Shown piece by piece: positions 14,625 to 20,438 of a DNA stretch of 20,438 nucleotides. The DNA lies in NCBI GenBank assembly GCA_964584495.1, contig CAZPAH010000045.1, positions 1-20,438 on the forward strand, written 5' to 3'. Numbering within the stretch: the stretch's first letter is position 1; the number at the start of each line of letters is the position of its first letter. The position numbers and the translations under genes were made by a program. Below the pieces are notes generated by a model, which was not told where the DNA came from, did not search any database, and saw only the letters and a list, made by a program, of their open reading frames with translations. The stretch is from CAZPAH01 sp964584495. Lineage in GTDB: Bacteria > Krumholzibacteriota > Krumholzibacteriia > Krumholzibacteriales > Krumholzibacteriaceae.

Positions 14625-14903
14625 ATGACCAAAGCCGAGATAGTAGAGAATATTTCCAGCAGGACCGGATTGACCAAGAAAGAGGTTGCGGAAGCGGTCG
14701 ATCAGTTTCTTCACTGCATCTCGAAGGGTCTTGCCGAAGGGGAACACTATGAGATCAGGGGTTTCGGAACCTTCAAGGTAAAAGACCGCAAAGCGAGGAT
14801 GGCAAGAAATCCCAGAACCGGCGAGCCGGTACCGGTTCCCGACCGCAAGGTTCCCGTCTTCAAGGTTTCCAGGGAACTCAAGGAGCTGGTTGCGCAGCAG
14901 TAA
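14625..14903 (+). CDS. DNA-binding protein HU (HU/IHF family)
   Basis: A 92-residue nucleoid protein that bends DNA as a dimer. The two N-terminal helices (MTKAEIVENISSRTGLTKKE and on) form the dimer base; IRGFGTFKVKDRKAR (44-58) is the family signature, and ARNPRTGEPVPVPDRKVPVFK (59-79) is the DNA-gripping beta arm with the RNP tip. Length and sequence fit HU rather than IHF, but these are hard to separate. AGGAGG lies 8 bases before the ATG. The gene has an unusually rich upstream region with two candidate promoters and repeated elements, and no clear terminator downstream. Confidence 0.95.
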   Translation: MTKAEIVENISSRTGLTKKEVAEAVDQFLHCISKGLAEGEHYEIRGFGTFKVKDRKARMARNPRTGEPVPVPDRKVPVFKVSRELKELVAQQ

Positions 14904-15003
14904 GCTGTTGGTTTCGGCAATCTGAATCCCCTCCCCGCCCCTTCCAATCTATGGATGGAGGGTGGTTTGTATCCAATCCGCTTTAAAACGGGTAGGTAGA
15001 ATA

Positions 15004-16035
15004 ATGGGTCCCGGTACCGTCGATTTGAGAAGCGACACTGTAACCAGGCCGTCCGCCGGCATGCGCAGAGCGATGGCCGAAGCGGTCGTCGGCGATGACG
15101 TCCTAGGGGACGATCCATCCGTGAAGCAGCTGGAGGAGAGGATCGCCGCCCTGCTGGGAAAGGAGGCGGCCGTCTTCACGCCGAGCGGAACGATGGCCAA
15201 TCTGCTCGCCGTACTATCGCAGACCAGGCCCGGTGATGAGGTGATCCTCGACAGGAACTGCCATATTTTCAACTACGAGGCTGGAGGGGCGGCGGCGATA
15301 GGGGGAGTGCAGCTTCTTCCGCTCGATGGTGAGAGGGGCTTTCTGCCCGTCGATCGGCTCAACGACGCAGTCAGGCCGGTCAATATCCACCATCCCCGCA
15401 CTTCTCTCGTAACGGCCGAGAACACGCATAACCGAGGGGGCGGCGGGATATATCCTTTCGAGGAGCTCGAAAAGGTGTCGCTTTTTGCCCGGGAGACGGG
15501 CCTGAGGTTTCATATCGACGGGGCGAGATTGTACAACGCCTCGGTCGCAACGGGGATACCGTTGAGCCGTTACGGTCCCCTCGCCGATTCCTTCAATATC
15601 TGTTTCTCAAAGGGGCTTGGCGCTCCGATAGGCTCCGTCCTCGTGTCGGACGGCGCGGCGGTCGCGAAGGCGAGGTCCTGGAGAAAGAGGCTGGGTGGAG
15701 GTATGAGGCAGGTGGGGATAATAGCTTCGGCATGTATCTATGCCCTGGAAAACAATATCGACAGGCTTTCGCAGGATCACGAAAGGGCGTCGAGGATAGC
15801 GGCGATGATCGAGGAAAAGCAGGCCCTGCGCCTCTCCTTCCCGGTCGAGACGAATATCGTGATCTTCGAGGTCGCCGATCGATCGTTCGACTTCGATAGG
15901 TTCTGCGCCGATCTGGAGGAGGCGGGTATACTGGCGCTCAAGATAGGGCCGGAAAAGATGCGGATGGTCACTCACCTGGATATAACCGACCGGGATATCG
16001 ACTACCTCGGGGATGTCATTTCCCGGATCTGCTGA
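15004..16035 (+). CDS. ltaE: Low-specificity L-threonine aldolase
   Basis: A 343-residue PLP enzyme that splits L-threonine or L-allo-threonine into glycine and acetaldehyde. It opens with the typical VDLRSDTVTRPS and VGDDVLGDDPSV. FTPSGTMAN (58-66) is the phosphate-binding segment, His87 stacks on the cofactor, HIDGAR (170-175) has the Asp that pairs with the pyridine N, and Lys203 in FSKGLGAPIGS forms the Schiff base. I take the ATG at 15004, which begins just before the conserved DLRSDT; an upstream GTG at 14962 would add 14 unconserved residues. RsmI follows after 6 bases, so they are probably co-transcribed. Confidence 0.94.
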   Translation: MGPGTVDLRSDTVTRPSAGMRRAMAEAVVGDDVLGDDPSVKQLEERIAALLGKEAAVFTPSGTMANLLAVLSQTRPGDEVILDRNCHIFNYEAGGAAAIGGVQLLPLDGERGFLPVDRLNDAVRPVNIHHPRTSLVTAENTHNRGGGGIYPFEELEKVSLFARETGLRFHIDGARLYNASVATGIPLSRYGPLADSFNICFSKGLGAPIGSVLVSDGAAVAKARSWRKRLGGGMRQVGIIASACIYALENNIDRLSQDHERASRIAAMIEEKQALRLSFPVETNIVIFEVADRSFDFDRFCADLEEAGILALKIGPEKMRMVTHLDITDRDIDYLGDVISRIC

Positions 16036-16041
16036 GACAAG

Positions 16042-16743
16042 ATGAGATCGTTCGGCTTTTACCTCGTGAGCACGCCGATAGGAAACCTGGGCGACCTCTC
16101 GCCAAGGGCGGTCGAGGCTATCAAATCGGCCGACATCCTGCTGGCCGAAGATACCCGGAAGGCCAGGATACTCCTGAACAGACACGGCGTGGAAATCCCC
16201 GTCCGCCCCTACCACGATCATAACAAGGAACGGATCACTCCCTCGATCGTTGAAAGGATCGCCGCGGGCGAAAGGATGGCCCTCGTCACCGACGCGGGCA
16301 CTCCGGGAATATCCGATCCCGGTTACTATCTCGTTAGGAAGCTGATAGAGAAGGGGATAGAGTTCACGGTGATACCGGGGCCGAGCGCGGTCACGACGGC
16401 GCTGGTCCTGTCCGGGTTTCCCCCGGACAGATTCACGTTTTTCGGATACGTTCCGAGGAAGAAGACGGCCCGCGAAGCCGCTATAAGGGGAGCGGGAGAG
16501 GGGCTCGGGACCTCGATATTTTTCGAGAGTCCGCATAGGCTGATCAGGACGCTCGAGGTGATCGGCGATCTCTTCCCCGAACGGGAAGTGGCGGTAGCGC
16601 GGGAGATGACCAAGATCCACGAGGAGATACGCCGCGGAACGGCCCGGAGCCTGATCGATTATTTCGGCGGGGGCAGGATCAGGGGGGAAATTACCCTCCT
16701 CATCAGAGGGACGCAGACAAAAGGGAACCGTGGAACAACTTGA
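16042..16743 (+). CDS. rsmI: 16S rRNA (cytidine-1402 2'-O)-methyltransferase RsmI
   Basis: A 233-residue tetrapyrrole-methylase-fold enzyme that uses SAM to methylate the ribose of C1402 in the 16S rRNA decoding centre. Family marks are STPIGNLGDLSPRA (10-23), AEDTRKARILL (35-45), the HDHNK segment (58-62), VTDAGTPGISDPG (82-94) and PGPSAVTTAL (112-121), followed by FFGYVPRK. It is shorter than the E. coli protein and lacks most of the C-terminal extension, as in many other bacteria. The ATG lies 6 bases after the threonine aldolase stop, with only a weak ribosome site, and a promoter for the next gene overlaps its stop codon. Confidence 0.95.
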   Translation: MRSFGFYLVSTPIGNLGDLSPRAVEAIKSADILLAEDTRKARILLNRHGVEIPVRPYHDHNKERITPSIVERIAAGERMALVTDAGTPGISDPGYYLVRKLIEKGIEFTVIPGPSAVTTALVLSGFPPDRFTFFGYVPRKKTAREAAIRGAGEGLGTSIFFESPHRLIRTLEVIGDLFPEREVAVAREMTKIHEEIRRGTARSLIDYFGGGRIRGEITLLIRGTQTKGNRGTT

Positions 16744-16769
16744 CATCCGTCCCGCCGCCGATTCATAAT
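16740..16769 (+). promoter_or_regulatory. Promoter overlapping the rsmI stop codon
   Basis: A perfect TTGACA (16740-16745), using the TGA stop of rsmI, and CATAAT (16764-16769, five of six) are 18 bases apart. RNA would start near 16776, about 50 bases before the TTG start of the phosphatidyltransferase. Confidence 0.55.
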
Positions 16770-16812
16770 ACTCTTCCTAAGTGTGTTTGGCGCCGCCTGT
16801 CGGCGCGGTAAC

Positions 16813-16818
16813 GGAAGG
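16813..16818 (+). promoter_or_regulatory. Ribosome binding site deciding the TTG start at 16825
   Basis: GGAAGG lies 6 bases before TTG 16825. The GTG at 16783 has no such site and would add 14 residues with no family match. Confidence 0.6.
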
Positions 16819-16824
16819 CTCGTA

Positions 16825-17445
16825 TTGGCGGAAAAGGTTGAAATAAAGAACAGGTTGCGGGTGCTTCTCGATCCGGTTGTCGCTCTTCTGTCGCTGATAG
16901 GTGTCTCCCCGATGGCGGTGACCCTCTTCGGGATACTGCTCAGTATGGTGGGCGCGTTGTTCGTCGCCAGGGGGAACCTTCTGGTCGGTGCGATTATCCT
17001 GATATTCTCCGGGTTATGCGATGTGCTGGACGGGTCCCTGGCGAGGAGCGAGGACAGCGTATCGAGATTCGGGGCTTTTATAGATTCCACAGGGGACAGG
17101 CTCACCGAGCTCGCCTATTTCATCGCCCTGGTCTTCTATTATGCCGATCGAATCCCGACAAACAGGTTGATGATCTTTGTCGTTCTGGCGGCCCTGACGG
17201 GATCGCTTCTTACCAGCTACGCGAGGGCGAGGGCCGAGGGGCTGGACCTGGAATGCAAGGTGGGATTTCTTGAAAGACCCGAAAGGGTCGCTATGATGGT
17301 CGCCGGACTTCTGCTCGGACGCATCGTCCTTTCTATTATGCTCGTGATTCTAGCGGTTCTGAGTATCTACACGTTCATTCAGCGCGTTCTGCACGTCAGG
17401 AAAGCGACTGCCGCGGATGTAAACGGGGGTTTGCCGGGGTCCTGA
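16825..17445 (+). CDS. CDP-alcohol phosphatidyltransferase family membrane protein
   Basis: A 206-residue integral membrane enzyme of phospholipid synthesis, which swaps the CMP of a CDP-lipid for an alcohol such as glycerol 3-phosphate or inositol phosphate. The complete family motif D-x2-DG-x2-AR-x8-G-x3-D-x3-D is present (Asp66, Asp69, Gly70, Ala73, Arg74, Gly83, Asp87, Asp91). About six hydrophobic helices are visible. The N-terminal LLDPVVALLSLIGVSPMAVTLFG resembles PgsA and archaetidylinositol-phosphate synthase-like proteins, so the alcohol acceptor is not settled. A start at TTG 16825 is supported by GGAAGG. It probably has its own promoter overlapping the end of rsmI. Confidence 0.9.
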   Translation: MAEKVEIKNRLRVLLDPVVALLSLIGVSPMAVTLFGILLSMVGALFVARGNLLVGAIILIFSGLCDVLDGSLARSEDSVSRFGAFIDSTGDRLTELAYFIALVFYYADRIPTNRLMIFVVLAALTGSLLTSYARARAEGLDLECKVGFLERPERVAMMVAGLLLGRIVLSIMLVILAVLSIYTFIQRVLHVRKATAADVNGGLPGS

Positions 17446-17519
17446 CGGCCCGCCGGCATCCCTAAAGATTCGGACCGCCCAGGAATTACAAGGCGTACAC
17501 GGTTTCGGTTTCCTCGCGG

Positions 17520-18938
17520 ATGGTGCGGCACTCCATCCGGATTACTGGAAGTATGAAGTCAAATCTCAAACCGATCCTTAAAACTTCGGTTCCGATCGTG
17601 GTCGATCTCGGGGCCCAGATCATCATGTGGACGGTCGAGACGATACTGGTCGGGCACATCGCCGCCGCATCGATGGCCCGGTTCTACCCGGGGCTCGGCG
17701 CCACCGGGGTGGACGCGCTGACCGCGGTGGGAAACGTGGTGCAGATCATCCTGTTCACCTGCACGATACTTCTCATATTCGTCTTCGGGGCCACGATAAC
17801 GATCAACAAGCTGCTGGGCGAAGGTAAGAAGGAGGATGCCAATCATTTCCTCGGGCAGACCCTCTTCACCGCTCTTTTCGCCGCCGTCGCCATATCGTTG
17901 GTCTGGTACTTCTTCTCTCCTTTCATATTCAAGACGATTCTCGGCACCTCCAGAGCCGTCACGGCGGCCGGAGTGGATTATTTCAGGGTAGTGTCGTGGT
18001 TCGCTCCGTTCGTCCTGATGAACTTCGTGGCGATAGGGATAGTGAGGGGCGCCGGCGATACGCATCTGTCGATGATAACGGGACTGCTCGTTAATTCCAT
18101 ACATCTTGTGCTGGCCGTGATCCTTATATTCGGAGTGTCGATATTCCCCGAGCTGGGAGTGAAGGGTGCGGCCCTTGCCGCGGGGATCGGCCATACGACA
18201 GGCTGTATCTTCACTTTCAGCGTGATCCTGCGGGGAAGGAGCGTTCTTACCTTCAACCGCGGGGATTTCAGGAGCGTCAACAGGAATAGTATAGTCAAGA
18301 TCGTCCAGACGGGGATCCCGATAACCCTAGAGCAGCTTGCGTGGATGACCGGGATGACTATCGTCATCGGTTTCAGCAACAGGCTGGGACCGCTGGCGGC
18401 CGCGGCGCATATCGTAGTGCTGAACTTCCAGCGTCTCTTCTCGATAATGTACCAGGCCTTTGGAATGGGGGCCCTTACCCTGGTCGGGCAGCGTTACGGG
18501 GCGAAGCAGCACGAGAGGGCCAGGCAGACGACGAGGGTCTTCTTCTGGCTCGTGGGGGGAGTCGTCCTTTTTCTCGCATCGATCATTTTCTTCAGATCGA
18601 GATATATGGTGCTGATATTCACTTCGGATGCCGGCGTGGTAATGCTCTGCACGACGATCCTGAAAATCGTGGCGTTCGTCCAGATACCGAAGGCGCTTTC
18701 CTATATCTATTCTTTCAGCCTGCGGGGCGTAGGCGAGAACAGATACCCGATGTACCTCGCCTTCATAGGAATTTTCGTCTTCGAGGTATTGCTGGGATTC
18801 AACCTCGCTTTCACATTCAAGCTCTCCCTGGCCGGGTTGTGGATCGCTGCCGGCGTGGACGAGATATTCAAGGTTTCCCTTATGATCAGGCGTTTCAGGA
18901 TGAGGATAAGGGATCTGACATCTTTCGCATCGGAGTAG
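17520..18938 (+). CDS. MATE family multidrug/sodium efflux transporter
   Basis: A 472-residue inner-membrane transporter of the MATE (MatE) family, which exports drugs or metabolites in exchange for Na+ or H+. Around twelve hydrophobic helices form two similar halves (about 15-230 and 245-455). Typical segments are IGIVRGAGDTHLSM in the first half and its counterpart FSLRGVGENRYPMY in the second, plus GQRYGAKQHERARQTTR and KLLGEGKKEDANHFLGQ in the matching cytoplasmic loops. Start choice is uncertain: ATG 17520 has no ribosome site, and ATG 17553 has GGAA only 2 bases before it. Thymidylate kinase begins 4 bases after the stop, so both share an mRNA. Substrate cannot be told from sequence. 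Confidence 0.92.
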   Translation: MVRHSIRITGSMKSNLKPILKTSVPIVVDLGAQIIMWTVETILVGHIAAASMARFYPGLGATGVDALTAVGNVVQIILFTCTILLIFVFGATITINKLLGEGKKEDANHFLGQTLFTALFAAVAISLVWYFFSPFIFKTILGTSRAVTAAGVDYFRVVSWFAPFVLMNFVAIGIVRGAGDTHLSMITGLLVNSIHLVLAVILIFGVSIFPELGVKGAALAAGIGHTTGCIFTFSVILRGRSVLTFNRGDFRSVNRNSIVKIVQTGIPITLEQLAWMTGMTIVIGFSNRLGPLAAAAHIVVLNFQRLFSIMYQAFGMGALTLVGQRYGAKQHERARQTTRVFFWLVGGVVLFLASIIFFRSRYMVLIFTSDAGVVMLCTTILKIVAFVQIPKALSYIYSFSLRGVGENRYPMYLAFIGIFVFEVLLGFNLAFTFKLSLAGLWIAAGVDEIFKVSLMIRRFRMRIRDLTSFASE

Positions 18939-18942
18939 AACT

Positions 18943-19581
18943 ATGAGAGGACTGCTGATTACCTTCGAAGGGATTGAGGGTTCGGGCAAATCGACCGTAG
19001 CCCGGGAGGTGGCGGACAGGCTGGAGGAATCCGGAAGGGAGATTGTTCTTACCCGGGAGCCCGGCGGGACGGTCACCGGCGAGGATATAAGGGAGATTCT
19101 GCTCGATCCGGCCAGGGCGGGGATGTCTCCCCGCTCGGAACTTCTACTCTACCTCGCGAGCAGGGCACAGCTGGTCGACGAGGTTATCGCTCCGGCCCTC
19201 GAAAAGGGGGTTGTGGTTATATGCGATCGTTATATCGACGCCTCCGTAGCCTATCAGGGATGGGCCCGGTCGTTGGGCGAGGAGCTGGTCGAGGAGCTGA
19301 ACTCGTTCGCCGTCGGCAGGGCGGTTCCCGACGTCACGTTTCTTCTCGATCTGCCGGTGGAGGACGGTTTCAGCAGGGGGCCGGAGGAGCGCGAATCTTC
19401 GGGGGCGCGAGGCAAGGACAGGCTGGAGCGCGAGGACAGGGAATTTCACGAAAAGGTGAGGGAGGGGTACCTGAGGATAGCGAGGCGGGAGCAGCAGAGA
19501 GTGGTGGTGATCGATGCGTCGCTGCCGCTGGAGTCGGTCGTCGAAGAGGTTTTACGGAACCTTCAATCGCGCGAAACGTAA
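18943..19581 (+). CDS. tmk: Thymidylate kinase
   Basis: A 212-residue kinase that phosphorylates dTMP to dTDP for DNA synthesis. The P-loop is FEGIEGSGKST (8-18). LTREPGGT (36-43) is the dTMP-binding signature, DRYIDASVAYQG (95-106) carries the DR-Y motif, and the LID region with several Arg residues lies around 145-162. Length fits the bacterial enzyme. The ATG follows the MATE stop by 4 bases, with GGAG just upstream inside the MATE gene. The next gene has its own promoter signals. Confidence 0.96.
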   Translation: MRGLLITFEGIEGSGKSTVAREVADRLEESGREIVLTREPGGTVTGEDIREILLDPARAGMSPRSELLLYLASRAQLVDEVIAPALEKGVVVICDRYIDASVAYQGWARSLGEELVEELNSFAVGRAVPDVTFLLDLPVEDGFSRGPEERESSGARGKDRLEREDREFHEKVREGYLRIARREQQRVVVIDASLPLESVVEEVLRNLQSRET

Positions 19582-19604
19582 ATATTCAGGTAAAGTAAAA
19601 GCGT

Positions 19605-19634
19605 TTGATTCGCCGGGGAGTGAATGACTATATT
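19605..19634 (+). promoter_or_regulatory. Candidate promoter of the processing protease gene
   Basis: TTGATT (19605-19610) and TATATT (19629-19634, five of six) are 18 bases apart. RNA would start near 19641, giving a leader of about 110 bases. Confidence 0.5.
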
Positions 19635-19685
19635 AAACCAGGTTTATCGGGCGGCATGGCAGGGGTAAGGCACGGTTGATAATAG

Positions 19686-19711
19686 CGCCCGTGCGAAGAA
19701 CGTAACGGGCG
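19686..19711 (+). promoter_or_regulatory. Hairpin in the protease leader
   Basis: CGCCCGT (19686-19692) pairs perfectly with ACGGGCG (19705-19711) around a 12-base loop, about 28 bases before the ribosome site. A competing GGCGG-tc-CCGCC pairing follows directly. No U-tract, so not a classic terminator. Confidence 0.35.
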
Positions 19712-19738
19712 GTCCCGCCGCCTCGTCGCTGGAAAGTT

Positions 19739-19744
19739 GGAGGT
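19739..19744 (+). promoter_or_regulatory. Ribosome binding site for the TTG start at 19750
   Basis: A strong GGAGGT, 5 bases before TTG 19750, identifies this as the start of the protease gene. Confidence 0.7.
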
Positions 19745-19749
19745 CGATT

Positions 19750-20438
19750 TTGAAGCTGAATAGAAAACTGGTGCTCATCACCGTATTTATAGCGGTCGTC
19801 GCCGCCGGCGCCTTCTATGTATGGGCGGAGGATAAGGATGAAAGGAGCCAGGAGACCGGGATGGAGGATCTGGACCGCTTCAGCGAGGTCCTCAACAAGA
19901 TCCTCAATTATTACGTCGAAGAGAAGAGCATGAGCGAGCTGATAGACGCGGCGATCGAGGGCATGCTCGGCGAGCTCGACCCCCATTCGATCTATTTGAA
20001 CAAGCTGCAGTACCAATCGTTGATGATAGATACGAGGGGGGAGTTCGGAGGTCTGGGCATAACGATCTCGGTCAGGGACGATTATCCGACCGTCATCTCG
20101 CCGATAGAGGACACTCCCGCCGACAGGCTCGGCATTCAGGGGGGAGACAGGATAATAGAGATCGAGAAGAAATCGACGAAGGGTTGGTCTTCCGACGAGG
20201 CGGTGGCCCAGTTGAGAGGGGAGCCGGGTACGCAGGTCAATATTACGATAGGAAGGGAAGGCCTTCAGGACTCGCTCTACTACACGATCACACGCGAGAT
20301 AATAAAGGTGCCGAGCATCACATACAGCGATATCATCGATAATGTAGGATATATAAGGATAGCGAGATTCGCCGAGAAGACGGGGCATGACCTCGAAGTT
20401 ATCCTGAGGGAATACGAAAACCGTGGGATTGAAGGGGT
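19750..20438 (+). CDS. C-terminal processing protease (S41 family, CtpA/Prc-like), 5' part
   Basis: The first 229 residues of an S41 serine protease; the gene runs off the window. Residues 5-24 form a hydrophobic signal or membrane anchor, so the enzyme acts in the periplasm. The helical region ELIDAAIEGMLGELDPHSIYL (63-83), ending in DPHS, and the RGEFGGLGI segment (96-104) are diagnostic for CtpA. A PDZ domain (about 105-185) follows, with SPIEDTPADRLGIQGGDRII as its peptide-binding core, then the beginning of the protease core (NVGYIRIARF). The catalytic Ser and Lys are expected beyond the end of the window. These proteases trim exported proteins or regulate cell-wall hydrolases. The TTG start has an excellent GGAGGT. 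Confidence 0.93.
   Translation, partial: MKLNRKLVLITVFIAVVAAGAFYVWAEDKDERSQETGMEDLDRFSEVLNKILNYYVEEKSMSELIDAAIEGMLGELDPHSIYLNKLQYQSLMIDTRGEFGGLGITISVRDDYPTVISPIEDTPADRLGIQGGDRIIEIEKKSTKGWSSDEAVAQLRGEPGTQVNITIGREGLQDSLYYTITREIIKVPSITYSDIIDNVGYIRIARFAEKTGHDLEVILREYENRGIEG

Noticed and set aside
15607..16746. 379-codon minus-strand frame over threonine aldolase and rsmI
   Set aside because: It runs opposite to two certain genes and across their junction, and its translation is rich in Arg, Pro and Asp with no recognisable domain.
1..20438. CRISPR arrays, transposases, phage or defence genes
   Set aside because: No regularly spaced repeats and no such proteins are encoded in the window.

Overview
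The window looks like a piece of an uncultured Gram-negative bacterium, probably from a little-known candidate phylum. The genes favour GC-rich codons yet use AGG (Arg) and ATA (Ile) freely, start often at GTG or TTG, and usually have Shine-Dalgarno sites. The glycosyltransferase family 9 enzyme points to LPS. A 10-N gap (12660-12669) marks a draft or scaffolded assembly. No phylum can be named from sequence alone. I see no rRNA, tRNA, CRISPR, insertion sequence or prophage.

Layout. (1) 2-1674, plus: 3' end of rsgA, a U-less hairpin, then a heptosyltransferase-like gene whose stop shares CTAG with the convergent operon. (2) 5527-1671, minus: a signalling operon of a double-FHA protein, a calcineurin-like phosphoesterase and a membrane-anchored Ser/Thr kinase with two PEGA repeats. 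(3) 5812-6018, plus: a cold-shock protein with a long structured leader, then hairpins. (4) 11343-6181, minus: a 1285-residue TPR protein followed by a smaller coiled-coil/TPR protein with four N-terminal cysteines. (5) 11591-14114, plus: a 7-deazaguanine (queuosine precursor) operon queD-queC-[gap]-DUF366-queE. (6) 14115-14624: a 510-bp non-coding stretch with the HU promoter region and, on the minus strand, signals that look like a promoter, stem-loops and a terminator of an undescribed small RNA. (7) 14625-20438, plus: HU, threonine aldolase, rsmI, a CDP-alcohol phosphatidyltransferase, a MATE transporter, thymidylate kinase and the 5' part of a C-terminal processing protease.

How they work together. 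QueD and QueE act consecutively from 6-carboxytetrahydropterin to 7-carboxy-7-deazaguanine, and QueC makes preQ0. DUF366 lies in the same operon and overlaps the queE start, so it is a good candidate for a linked step. Kinase, phosphoesterase and FHA reader form a likely phospho-signalling cassette. The right-hand genes are mostly housekeeping.

The most interesting unexplained items are the candidate ncRNA beside HU, the DUF366 placement, the switch-like queD leader, and the split cysteine motif in the smaller TPR protein.
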